NCBI RefSeq assembly: GCF_028289705.1
Contig: NZ_JANQOI010000181.1
Location: forward strand, 1 to 55,424
Direction of reading: 5' to 3'
Length of the DNA: 55,424 bases
From: Pelagibius sp.
Lineage (GTDB): Bacteria; Pseudomonadota; Alphaproteobacteria; Kiloniellales; Kiloniellaceae
Part shown: positions 18,109-25,880 of the stretch, one piece after another
Position numbering within the stretch: the first letter of the stretch is position 1
Layout: the number at the start of each line of letters is the position of its first letter
Program-made: the position numbers and the translations under genes
Notes under the pieces: generated by a model
What the model saw: the letters and a program-made list of their open reading frames with translations, nothing else
The model's database searches: none
What the model was told of the DNA's origin: nothing

Positions 18109-19724
18109 GGACGCGGCACCCGGTGAAGGAGATATCGGCGCAGGCCCTCAAGCCGCTGCTGACCGACGGCGACGAGATCGCCTTTCTCGACGTCCGCGAA
18201 CACGGCCAGTATGGCGAGGGCCATCCCTTCTTTGCCGTGCCGCTGCCCTACAGCCGCATCGAAGGCCTGGCGCCGCGCTTGCTGCCTTGCCGGGCGGTGC
18301 GCTGTGTGGTGATGGACGACGGCGACGGTGTCGGCGCGCGCGCGGCGGCGGTGCTGGCGGATCTCGGCTACGGCGACGTCGCGGTCCTGGCCGGGGGCGC
18401 GCCGGCCTGGGCGGCCGCCGGCTACACCCTCTTCAAGGGCGTGAACGTTCCCTCCAAGGCCTTCGGCGAGAGGGTCGAGCACGCCTTTGAAACGCCGTCG
18501 CTCTCCGCGGAAGAGCTCAACGCGATGCAACGGCGCGGCGAGGCCCTCCTGCTGCTGGACGGGCGGACCGGGCGGGAGTTCCGCAAGATGGCGCTGCCCC
18601 GGGCGCTGTCCTGCCCCAACGCGGAGCTCGGCTACCGCCTGCCGCTGCTGGGCGCCGATCCGGCGACCCCCATCGTCGTCAACTGTGCCGGGCGCACCCG
18701 CTCCATCATCGGTGCCCAGACCCTGGCTCTGCTCGACACGCCCAACCCGGTCTATGCCCTGCGCAACGGAACCCAGGGCTGGCGGCTGGCCGGCTTCGAT
18801 CTGGTCCATGGCGCCGAGCCTTCGCCGCTGCCGCAGCCGGACCCGGAAACCTTGAGCGCCGGGCGCGCCCTGGCGGAGAAACTGCGGGCAGCCTATGCCC
18901 TGCCGAGCGTCGGTGAAGCACAGATCCGGGCCTGGCTCGCCGACGCTGGACAGACGACCTATCTCTTCGATGTGCGCAGCGCCGAAGAATTCGCCCAGGG
19001 CCATGTCGCCGGCGCCCGCTCCGCGCCCGGCGGCCAGCTCGTCCAGGCCACCGACGAGCAGCTTGCGGTGCGCAACGCCCGCATCGTGCTCGCTTGCGAC
19101 AACGGCCTGCGCGCCGCCACCACCGCGATCTGGCTGAAGGGTATGGGGCACCGGGTCTGGCTCCTCGACAGTGATGCCGCCAGAACCGAAACCGGTGGGG
19201 GACAAACCGAACCCGCCGGGGTCGCCGACACCATCGGCTTGGCGGAGTTGAAAGCCCGTGCCGATGCGGGCGCGCAGATCCTGGATGCCTCGCGCGGGCT
19301 GGACTTCCGCGCCGGCCACATCGAGGGGGCGACCTGGGTCACCCGGGCCCGCCTCGACCGCTTGCAGATCGACGATCCCGCCGGCCTGGTGCTGACCGGG
19401 CGTGCCCCCGCGTTGATGGCGGGGGTGGCGGCGGACCTGACGCGCCTGACCGGCCATGCCCCGGGCGGCGTCCGTCGCGGCGACCCCCGGAGCTGGCGCG
19501 CGGCGGGGCTCAGCGTGGTCGAGACGCCGGATTTCCCCACCGAGGCCGACTGCATCGACTATCTCTTCTTCGTCCACGACCGCCACGACGGCAACCTGGA
19601 CGCAGCGCGCCGCTATCTCGAATGGGAACTCGGCCTGCTGGACCAACTGGACGACCAGGAGCGCGGGGTTCTGAACCCCCTGCGGCCGACGGCAGACCCG
19701 CAGAGACGGTGCGGTCCTTGTTGA
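18105..19724 (+). CDS. Multidomain rhodanese (four rhodanese-like domains)
   Basis: A 539-residue protein if started at TTG 18105, which overlaps the cupin stop (TTGA). GTG 18123 is an alternative that would remove six residues. Four rhodanese-like domains are seen, about residues 8-115, 130-235, 270-355 and 375-480. The second and third keep an active-site Cys (C194 in NCAGRTRS, C331 in ACDNGLRA). In the first the position is Asp (D71, MDDGDG) and in the fourth the loop reads LTGRAP, so both look inactive. The family moves sulfane sulfur from thiosulfate or persulfides to acceptors. Pairing with a thiol dioxygenase fits sulfur release from an organosulfur compound. Confidence 0.88.
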   Translation: MRTRHPVKEISAQALKPLLTDGDEIAFLDVREHGQYGEGHPFFAVPLPYSRIEGLAPRLLPCRAVRCVVMDDGDGVGARAAAVLADLGYGDVAVLAGGAPAWAAAGYTLFKGVNVPSKAFGERVEHAFETPSLSAEELNAMQRRGEALLLLDGRTGREFRKMALPRALSCPNAELGYRLPLLGADPATPIVVNCAGRTRSIIGAQTLALLDTPNPVYALRNGTQGWRLAGFDLVHGAEPSPLPQPDPETLSAGRALAEKLRAAYALPSVGEAQIRAWLADAGQTTYLFDVRSAEEFAQGHVAGARSAPGGQLVQATDEQLAVRNARIVLACDNGLRAATTAIWLKGMGHRVWLLDSDAARTETGGGQTEPAGVADTIGLAELKARADAGAQILDASRGLDFRAGHIEGATWVTRARLDRLQIDDPAGLVLTGRAPALMAGVAADLTRLTGHAPGGVRRGDPRSWRAAGLSVVETPDFPTEADCIDYLFFVHDRHDGNLDAARRYLEWELGLLDQLDDQERGVLNPLRPTADPQRRCGPC

Positions 19725-19745
19725 ACACCACAGGGGAGAACGGCG

Positions 19746-20825
19746 ATGGGGAAACGATGGGTCCGGGGATGCCTTATGGCGGCGGTCCTGATCTCGGCGC
19801 ACTGCGGATTCGCGGGCGAGGCTCCCGCGCAAAACCGTGAGGCCGCAATGGCCGACGCGAAAGAGCTGATCGTCCTGGCGGCGCCCGGGTCCGCCGATCC
19901 CTACTACGCCGAGGTTGCCGGCGACATCTTCGACTTCCTCGTCGCCTATGCCGAACAGATCGAGGGCCGTGACGACGTCCTCGTCCTCACCGACGCGGCG
20001 GCCTATCCGGACTACGTCGCGGCGCTGGGCGAAGACCGCGTCGCCCTGGCGCCGGTCGCCGACATCTGGATGCGCGACTTCAGCCTATCGAATGCCGCCG
20101 GCCCGGTCCTGTTCCGCTACACGGCGGCCGGTCAGGGCGGCGGGCGGCAGGGCCAGGCGGCGGCGGACGCGGTCCAGGACGGCCTCGCCGCGGTCATGGA
20201 GGAGGCCGGCCTCGGCTTTGCCGAGAGCGATCTGTTGAACGACGGCGGGAACTTCGTCGACGACTATGCCGGGCGCGCGGTGGTCAGCCGCAAGTTCCTG
20301 CGCGACAACGGCCTCAGCGAGACCGAAGCCCGCGCGGCGCTGCGCCGCGAGACCGGGCTCGAGCATGTCGCCTTCATCGAGGCGGACGAACAGGGCGGGC
20401 TCGAACACGCCGACGGCGTGGTGGCCTTCATCGAGCCCAATGTTCTCGTCATCAACAGCTACCCGGAAGACCCGGCCTATGCCGCGGCGCTGCGCGCCGA
20501 CGTCTTGGCGGGCCTGCCCAGCGTCACCCTTCACGAGATCGTCACCCCCTATGACGGCAGCACGATCTACGACGCGGCCTTCGGCTCGGCCTGCGGGCTC
20601 TACACCAACATGCTGGTGACACCGCAGCGCATCTACCTGCCGCAGTTCGGCATCCCGGAGGACGCCGAAGCCCTGGCCAGCCTGCGGCGCTGGACCGACA
20701 AGGAGGTGGTCCCCGTGAGCTCCCGCCAGGTCTGCCACATGGGCGGCGGCGTGCGCTGCATGTCCTGGCAGCTCCGCGGAGCAAACGCAGCGCGCCTGCT
20801 CGACTGGGCGCGCGCGGCGCGCTGA
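19746..20825 (+). CDS. Secreted agmatine deiminase family protein
   Basis: A 359-residue guanidine-modifying enzyme (agmatine deiminase/peptidylarginine deiminase fold). The N-terminus MGKRWVRGCLMAAVLISAHC ending GEAPAQ is a signal peptide, unusual because classical AguA is cytoplasmic. Motifs in order: DIWMRDF (family WARDTGP-like), NDGGNFVDDY, EHADGVVAFIEP, and the catalytic Cys in GGGVRCMSW near the C-terminus. It may hydrolyse agmatine or another guanidino compound in the periplasm. A Cys in the signal region (C20) follows LISAH rather than a clear lipobox, so a lipoprotein is possible but not convincing. It starts 21 bases after the rhodanese gene. Confidence 0.85.
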   Translation: MGKRWVRGCLMAAVLISAHCGFAGEAPAQNREAAMADAKELIVLAAPGSADPYYAEVAGDIFDFLVAYAEQIEGRDDVLVLTDAAAYPDYVAALGEDRVALAPVADIWMRDFSLSNAAGPVLFRYTAAGQGGGRQGQAAADAVQDGLAAVMEEAGLGFAESDLLNDGGNFVDDYAGRAVVSRKFLRDNGLSETEARAALRRETGLEHVAFIEADEQGGLEHADGVVAFIEPNVLVINSYPEDPAYAAALRADVLAGLPSVTLHEIVTPYDGSTIYDAAFGSACGLYTNMLVTPQRIYLPQFGIPEDAEALASLRRWTDKEVVPVSSRQVCHMGGGVRCMSWQLRGANAARLLDWARAAR

Positions 20826-20989
20826 ACCGGCGTCCGCGGCGGCGCCTCGGGTGAGCCGCCGAACGATTGTGGGAGCGCACTGAAACGTCTGGAATCCGGT
20901 TCCGGAAGCCGCCCTTCGACGGCCGGGACCAGACTCTTCTTGTCGACGAATGGCTGACAGCCGTCTGCCCGGTACCGATGCGCTGGAAA

Positions 20990-21079
20990 TGGCGGAGGGA
21001 GAGGGATTCGAACCCTCGGTACGCTTGCGCGCACAACGGTTTTCGAGACCGCCCCGTTCAACCACTCCGGCATCCCTCC
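20990..21079 (-). tRNA. serU: tRNA-Ser (anticodon CGA)
   Basis: The minus strand reads a full class II tRNA of 90 nt with encoded CCA. The acceptor stem GGAGGGA pairs with TCCCTCC. The D-arm, the anticodon loop CTCGAAA flanked by a paired stem, a long variable arm typical of serine, and the T-loop TTCGAAT are all in place. The anticodon CGA reads UCG. A promoter matching TTGCAA-17-TAGTAA lies just upstream. It is the left member of a duplicated block; see 27744-27833. Confidence 0.96.
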
Positions 21080-21094
21080 GCGGACGGCGCGCCC

Positions 21095-21123
21095 TTACTA
21101 GCCTTGTGCTGTGGCGCTTGCAA
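21095..21123 (-). promoter_or_regulatory. Promoter of tRNA-Ser
   Basis: On the minus strand TTGCAA (complement of 21118-21123) is followed after 17 bases by TAGTAA (complement of 21095-21100). The tRNA 5' end lies 15 bases beyond the -10 box, giving a short leader. Spacing and position fit a sigma-70 tRNA promoter. The same TTGCAA is kept in the right-hand copy near 27870, where the -10 reads TAGCAG. Confidence 0.6.
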
Positions 21124-21357
21124 GCGCTGGCTGGGGTGTTTGCGTCCTCACCCGGCCCCCGGCCTGCTATAGTCAGCCGGAGCACCAACAGTCTGGGAGG
21201 CCGCAGCGCCCATGATCCAGTCGTGCGGCGCGCGCAGGCGTCGCCTTCCACCGAACCCGGCCCCTTGCCCGACACAAGGTCTCGCACGGCCCGGTGTCGC
21301 GCTTTACGGGGGCACACGCGGCTTGTCGATGATAGCAAAACGGCGTGGTTTCGGGTG

Positions 21358-21876
21358 ATGGCGCGGGCGGTGATCATGGGCGTGGCCGGGTCCGGAAAAT
21401 CCACGGTCGGGGTTGCGCTGGCTGCCCGGACCGGGGCCGTCTACATCGATGGCGACGACCTGCACCCGGCCGCGAACATCCGGAAGATGTCGGCCGGCAC
21501 CCCCTTGACCGACGAGGACCGCGCGCCCTGGCTCGACCGGGTGGCTGAGACGCTGAGGGCCGCCCGGGGGCCGGTGCTGATCGGATGCTCGGCGCTCAAG
21601 CGCAGATACCGCGACCGCATCCGCGACCGCGTGGGCGGGCCGGTGATCTTCGTTCACCTGAGCGGATCGCCGGAGGTGATCGAGGCGCGCATGTCCGCCC
21701 GCGAGGGACATTTCATGCCGACCAGTATGGTCAACAGCCAGTTTGCGGCGCTTGAAGAACTGGGTGCGGACGAGGCGGGCTTTGCCGTGGACATCGACCA
21801 GACGCTTGAGGCGGTTGCCGACCAAGCCGCCGGGAAGCTGAAGGAACGAGCTGAGTGGGACAAGATCTCGCCGTGA
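21358..21876 (+). CDS. gntK: Gluconokinase
   Basis: A 172-residue P-loop kinase of normal GntK length. Walker A GVAGSGKST is at residues 8-16, followed by the gluconokinase motifs DGDDLHPAANIRKMSAGTPL (32-51), RAPWL, CSALKRRYRD and REGHFMPTSMVNSQFAALEE. It phosphorylates D-gluconate with ATP to 6-phosphogluconate. ATG 21358 is taken as the start; an immediately preceding GTG (21355) is also possible. The reading frame stays open upstream into the duplicated tRNA block but that part is not gluconokinase. It is convergent with gnd, whose enzyme uses its product. Confidence 0.93.
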   Translation: MARAVIMGVAGSGKSTVGVALAARTGAVYIDGDDLHPAANIRKMSAGTPLTDEDRAPWLDRVAETLRAARGPVLIGCSALKRRYRDRIRDRVGGPVIFVHLSGSPEVIEARMSAREGHFMPTSMVNSQFAALEELGADEAGFAVDIDQTLEAVADQAAGKLKERAEWDKISP

Positions 21877-21970
21877 GCGGCGCGGCGGGTGCCGTCAAAA
21901 CATGAAACGCGCTCGGGCTTCGTGGCGCTGACCCTGTCCAGCACCGACACCCAGAAACTCGCCGAAGCCG

Positions 21971-23389
21971 TCAGTTCCCTGTCGCGGGATCTGCCCAGGG
22001 CCCGTGCTGGTCCGTGGTGCCGTCGTCCAGCCGCTCGAACCCGTGCCGTCCGAAGAAATCGCGCTGGCCCTGGATCATGTTCGCGGTGCCGCGCGCGGTG
22101 CGCAGGGCGTCGAAGTAGGCAATGCCGGCCGACAGCGCCGGCACCGCGACCCCATGCAGGGCCGCCGTGGCGACGACCTGGCGCAGCGCAGCCTGCGAAT
22201 CGCGCAGCAAATCCGCGAAGAACGGCGCGAAGATGAGGTTGCGGTCCGGATCTTCGGACAGCGCCCTGGCCATGTCGTCCAGCATCGCCGAGCGTATGAT
22301 GCAGCCCGCGCGCCAGATTTCCGCAATCCTCGGCAGCGGCAGGTTCCAGCCGTATTCCCGCGACGCTGCCGCGTTCATCTCGAAGCCCTGGGCATAGCAG
22401 AGGATCTTGCCGGCGATCAGCGCCTTTTCCAGCTGCTCCGCGGTCAGCTGCGCCGGCGCAATCGGCGTCGGCCCGGCGCCGAACAGGTCTTCCGCCGCCC
22501 GCCGCTGCTGGCGGCGCGAGGACAGGTTGCGCGCTGTGACGGCCGCATCGATCATCGGAACCGGCGCCGCCAGGTGCTGGGCCTCAATGGCGGTCCAGCG
22601 GCCCGTCCCCTTCTGTCCCGCCGCATCGACGATCACGTCCAGAAGCGGGCCGCCCGTCGCGGCGTCAAGGGTTCCCGCGACGCGGGCGGAGATCTCGATC
22701 AGATAGGATTGAAGCCGGCCGCCGTTCCAGCGGTCGAACAGATCGGCAATCGCCGCCGCGTCGTGCCCAAGGCCGTCGCGCAGAAGCCCGTAGACCTCTG
22801 CGATCATCTGCATGTCGGCATATTCGATGCCGTTGTGCACGGTCTTCACGAAGTGACCGGCACCGGCTTCCCCGAGCCAGGCGGCACAGGGAGAGCCGTC
22901 GTGTTTCGCCGAAATCGCTTCGAGGATGTGCCCGACGCGGTCCCAGTGGCGGCGCGGTCCGCCACCCATGATGGAGGGGCCGTAGCGCGCGCCGTCCTCG
23001 CCGCCGGAGACTCCGATGCCCAGGAACGGACGCTCGCCGGCGGCCTGGGCGCGGCGGTTCGTGTCGTGGAAATTGGCGTTGCCGGCATCGATGATGAGGT
23101 CGTCGTCGTCGAGAAGGGGGCGCAGGTCGGCGATCTGGTCGTCGACGGCCTGTCCCGCCGGCACCATCACGATGATGGCACGCGGTTTGGCGATAGCGGC
23201 GATGAAGGCATCCAGCGTCGCGGTCGGCGTGATGGCAGCGGCCAGATCGCTGGCGGCCGCGTGGAAGGCTTCGGTCTTGGACGCGGTTCGGTTGTAGACG
23301 GCGATGGGAAAGCCCTTTTCCGCAATGTTCATCGACAGCGCGGCGCCCATTGTTCCAAGGCCGATCAGGCCGATTTCACTGGTCGTCAA
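21971..23389 (-). CDS. gnd: 6-phosphogluconate dehydrogenase, decarboxylating
   Basis: A 472-residue protein, the family norm, when started at TTG 23389. This start has GGGAGG nine bases upstream and places the dinucleotide motif IGLIGLGTMGAALSMNIA at residues 6-23. An in-frame start 120 bases further upstream would add an unrelated N-terminus. The catalytic region GAGHFVKTVHNGIEYADMQM and the C-terminal dimer tail are present. It converts 6-phosphogluconate plus NADP+ to ribulose 5-phosphate and CO2. Its stop faces gntK 94 bases away. A LacI-type palindrome lies about 340 bases upstream. Confidence 0.94.
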   Translation of the reverse strand: MTTSEIGLIGLGTMGAALSMNIAEKGFPIAVYNRTASKTEAFHAAASDLAAAITPTATLDAFIAAIAKPRAIIVMVPAGQAVDDQIADLRPLLDDDDLIIDAGNANFHDTNRRAQAAGERPFLGIGVSGGEDGARYGPSIMGGGPRRHWDRVGHILEAISAKHDGSPCAAWLGEAGAGHFVKTVHNGIEYADMQMIAEVYGLLRDGLGHDAAAIADLFDRWNGGRLQSYLIEISARVAGTLDAATGGPLLDVIVDAAGQKGTGRWTAIEAQHLAAPVPMIDAAVTARNLSSRRQQRRAAEDLFGAGPTPIAPAQLTAEQLEKALIAGKILCYAQGFEMNAAASREYGWNLPLPRIAEIWRAGCIIRSAMLDDMARALSEDPDRNLIFAPFFADLLRDSQAALRQVVATAALHGVAVPALSAGIAYFDALRTARGTANMIQGQRDFFGRHGFERLDDGTTDQHGPWADPATGN

Positions 23390-23778
23390 AGATCTGTGCC
23401 TCCCCGTTTGCCCGAGTCCCCCAACATTCCAAACTCTAGCGGATGCCGGTGCCGCGCTCTCTGCGACGATTGCCGCTATGCTACAGCCCGGCAGTATCGT
23501 CCGAAACATCGATGACGCCGGTGCCGGTCAATCCCGTGGCGGCGTCCGGACATGGGCCGCCATAGCCAGGCCGAAACACCCGGCGCCCGGTCTGGCGCCC
23601 GGACGCTGCGTCACTTCACCTTCGATCATCAGCCCTTTCACAGCGCCCTGCCGGCAGCGCACACACCGCTCAGCCGCACAAGGGGTCTCCAGGCCAATTT
23701 TTTGAGACAAGCAGCTTATCGCAGTTATATGTTAGCGCTAACCTTTCCGTGGCGCAGCGACCCGGAAGCAGTGAAGGG
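23390..23778. other. Non-coding region upstream of gnd
   Basis: I see no convincing gene in this stretch. A minus-strand frame at 23528-23710 could encode 60 residues but resembles nothing and lacks support. The right end (23700-23745) is AT-rich and holds the operator-like palindrome described separately. A long gnd leader starting near 23700 is possible. Confidence 0.5.
23731..23742. promoter_or_regulatory. LacI-family-type operator palindrome
   Basis: GTTAGCGCTAAC is a perfect 12-bp palindrome with a central CG pair, set in an AT-rich patch (ATAT on the left). This is the form bound by LacI-family sugar regulators, including gluconate repressors. It lies upstream of gnd on the minus strand, so control of gluconate use by a LacI/GntR repressor encoded elsewhere is a reasonable inference. 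No such repressor is in the window. Confidence 0.55.
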
Positions 23779-24082
23779 CTAGGGCCTGTTGACATTCATT
23801 TCGCTGTTGTGGTCCGAGCGGATTTGGCCCTCGGCTAGGAGCGACGAGGAAGGACATGCCTAAGCATATTCGACCCAAGCATATTCGGGGAGGAGCGACG
23901 CGGCCGCGGGCCAAATGTGCCGGATCCCTTCGGGACGGGGCAGATATTCGCCAGGGCCGCGTCGCGGACGCCTTGTGGGGGACCACCCCACGGCGCCGCC
24001 CGCTCCTAGCCCCCATTGGATTGACCGGGGCGCATATCTGCTCCCGCCACGACGGCGAAATGATTGTCAACAGGGCCTAGGC
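23777..24082. mobile_element. MITE-like element with 26-bp inverted ends
   Basis: The left end 23779-23804 (CTAGGGCCTGTTGACATTCA...) and the reverse complement of 24055-24080 (CTAGGCCCTGTTGACAATCA...) agree at 24 of 26 positions. Read as C-TA-[GGGCCTGTTGACA...TGTCAACAGGGCC]-TA-G, the element is bounded by TA inside a CTAG target. That fits the IS630 or IS5/IS427 type insertion habit. The roughly 300-bp interior has a short direct repeat (AAGCATATTCG at about 23863 and 23879) and no transposase frame. It ends four bases before the b561 start codon. Confidence 0.72.
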
Positions 24083-24084
24083 CG

Positions 24085-24771
24085 ATGTGGGAGTGGCTGA
24101 TATCCCCGATCGATGCCAGCCGTGCGCATGACATGGGCACACTTCTGTCGTGGCACGGCCGCTTCATGGTGCTCGCCTGGGGCGTATGCGCACCTCTGGG
24201 CATCGTTGTGGCCCGCTACCTTAAGGTCCTGCCTTGGCAGGACTGGCCGCGGCAACTGGACAACCAGGTCTGGTGGGTCCTGCATCGCGTGCTCCAGTAC
24301 AGCGCCACGGCTTTGACGGTCATCGCCCTGATCTTGATTCTCCTGAAGGGGCGCGAGTACACCGCGGCGACGCATCGCCTGCTGGGCTATCTCGTCGTCG
24401 CCCTGACCTTTGCCCAGGTTTTGGGAGGGTGGCTGCGTGGCAGCAAGGGCGGGCCGACCGAGCCGTCCAGGGCCGGCGATCACTTCGACATGACGCCGCG
24501 GCGCCTTGTCTTCGAGTACGTTCACAAGATCTGCGGATACGCCGCATTGTTGGTGTCGGGCGCGGCGATCCTCACCGGCCTGTGGCTGGCCAATGGCCCT
24601 GTCTGGATGTGGCTTTTCCTCGGCATCTGGTGGTTCGCCCTTGCCGTGGCGGCAGCGGTTCTCCAGCGCCGGGGGTGGGCCATCGACACCTACCAGGCCA
24701 TCTGGGGCCCGGACCCTACGCTGCCGGGCAACAGAACTCCACCGATCGGATTTGGCATACGCCGCCACTGA
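24085..24771 (+). CDS. Cytochrome b561-like membrane protein
   Basis: A 228-residue membrane protein starting at ATG 24085. It has about five to six transmembrane helices. Four histidines lie in helices at typical b561 positions: WHGRFMVLAWG, LHRVLQYSA, THRLLGYLVVA and VHKICGYAALL, sufficient for two b-type hemes. It probably passes electrons across the membrane; the donor is unknown. A later ATG at 24133 (MGTLLSWHGRF) would skip 16 residues and may have been the start before the MITE-like element arrived, because the present ribosome site would be inside the element's inverted end. The C-terminus is soluble. Confidence 0.8.
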   Translation: MWEWLISPIDASRAHDMGTLLSWHGRFMVLAWGVCAPLGIVVARYLKVLPWQDWPRQLDNQVWWVLHRVLQYSATALTVIALILILLKGREYTAATHRLLGYLVVALTFAQVLGGWLRGSKGGPTEPSRAGDHFDMTPRRLVFEYVHKICGYAALLVSGAAILTGLWLANGPVWMWLFLGIWWFALAVAAAVLQRRGWAIDTYQAIWGPDPTLPGNRTPPIGFGIRRH

Positions 24772-24809
24772 GTAGGGCTGCAACGGGGAGAGGCCATGGC
24801 CGGAGCGGG

Positions 24810-25439
24810 CTAGGCCCGTTTCTTGCTACCCGGTCCCTTGCGCCTGGTGCTGCGCATACGGCTGAGCACCGCTTCGACCGTGTCCAGGTCCATGTCCTCG
24901 CCGTCGAAGGGCCTGCCGTACCAGTCCATGATGTCTTCATGGTCCGGATGACCCGGGTCGGAGATCGCGTCGACGAGGTTCATGAAGCCGAACGGCCCGC
25001 CGCTGTCCTCCGGCGGTGCGCGCCGTGCCCCCGCGACCAGGACCGGATAGTCGACGCCGGGCTCCGCCCGTAGTGTCTCTTCGATCTCGATGTCGAGGCA
25101 CCACTCGTCGCCGAAGTCGTAGGTATAGGTGAAGCGGTCGATGCCGCGCTTGAGGAGTTGGGCAAGGCGCGTGTTGCGGTCGCTATAGAGCCGAGGGCCG
25201 ACGTGATCTTCGCCCGCGATCTCCGGCTGGCCATAGAGCCGGTCGCCGATCTTGAACTCGTGCAGGTGATAGTCCAGCCAGCACATGACGGCCTGGATCA
25301 CGTCGTGCAGGCGGCGAAGCGGGAAGTCCGCCGGCACCCGGACCTGCCGCCAGATCGGCGGCTCGACGTCCCGCAGGGTCATTCGGATCTGGACGATGTC
25401 ATCGGTTTCGTCTTGGCCCACGGCCGCCTCCAATTCCAC
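24810..25439 (-). CDS. Plasmid pRiA4b ORF-3 family protein
   Basis: About 209 residues from GTG 25439; an ATG at 25505 would add 22 residues and a GTG at 25412 would remove nine. The conserved family block is present: IVQIRMTLRDVEPPIWRQVR, PADFPLRRLHDVIQAVMCW, the YHLHEF motif, YTYDFGDEWCLDIEIE, and GGPFGFMNLVDAI followed by HPDHEDIMDWYG. The family is found on plasmids and in IS1096-like elements; its function is unknown. It fits the accessory nature of this island. The C-terminus is Lys/Arg-rich. It is convergent with the b561 gene. Confidence 0.85.
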   Translation of the reverse strand: MELEAAVGQDETDDIVQIRMTLRDVEPPIWRQVRVPADFPLRRLHDVIQAVMCWLDYHLHEFKIGDRLYGQPEIAGEDHVGPRLYSDRNTRLAQLLKRGIDRFTYTYDFGDEWCLDIEIEETLRAEPGVDYPVLVAGARRAPPEDSGGPFGFMNLVDAISDPGHPDHEDIMDWYGRPFDGEDMDLDTVEAVLSRMRSTRRKGPGSKKRA

Positions 25440-25880
25440 TCCCTGTCCCACCGCCCGGCCCGAACCGCGAGGCGCAAGGTATCGAATTTGGCCGTGACAG
25501 AACAACCGGATATGGCGGGGCAGACGGGAGAGAGTTCGGACCGGCCTCCTACGCTACGGCTCCGGAAGACACTCCTGGCTCTACCGACTTCGCGCGGTTT
25601 ACCGGCGCAAGTCAGACGAAGCTCGAAGAGCGTAGGGTGCGAAGCATGCGTCACAAGGTGTGAACTATTCCCTCGCCATAGTACTACGATGGTAAGCCCC
25701 ACAATGGGCTGTGCTGCTCATTTCTGCGGAAGAATTTGCCGATCCGCGACGCATGCTCGGTGGTTGGTGAACTCCAAACAACTGCCCTAATCGCGACTTC
25801 GAACCCAATGTGACAGATGCTGTACAACGCATGAATGGTCGTTCAGGTCATTTTTGGCACTTGATCCGACAGGGCAGCAA
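25440..25880. other. Non-coding region before the restriction gene
   Basis: No gene is recognisable here. The base composition falls from GC-rich to clearly AT-richer from about 25640 onward and stays so to about 27660, marking the edge of a foreign segment. Possible promoters for the endonuclease lie in this stretch but none is a clear consensus. Confidence 0.5.

Larger units (their letters stand above)
20987..21237. repeat. Left copy of the tRNA-Ser duplication block
   Basis: This stretch matches 27741-28058 in the same orientation. Both start with AAATGGCGGAGGGAGAGGG, cover the tRNA and its upstream region (GGCGCTTGCAAGC; CCCCCGGCCTGCTATAGTC), and end just inside a coding start (CCCATGATCCAGTCG here at 21210, CCCATGACCCAGTCC at 28031). 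The left copy is 67 bases shorter between tRNA and ATG. The ATG at 21212 is a stump of the Ntn-hydrolase-like gene whose complete form is at 28033. Confidence 0.8.

Noticed and set aside
23528-23710. Possible 60-codon minus-strand gene upstream of gnd
   Set aside because: No resemblance to known proteins, no ribosome site, and it lies in what looks like a leader region.
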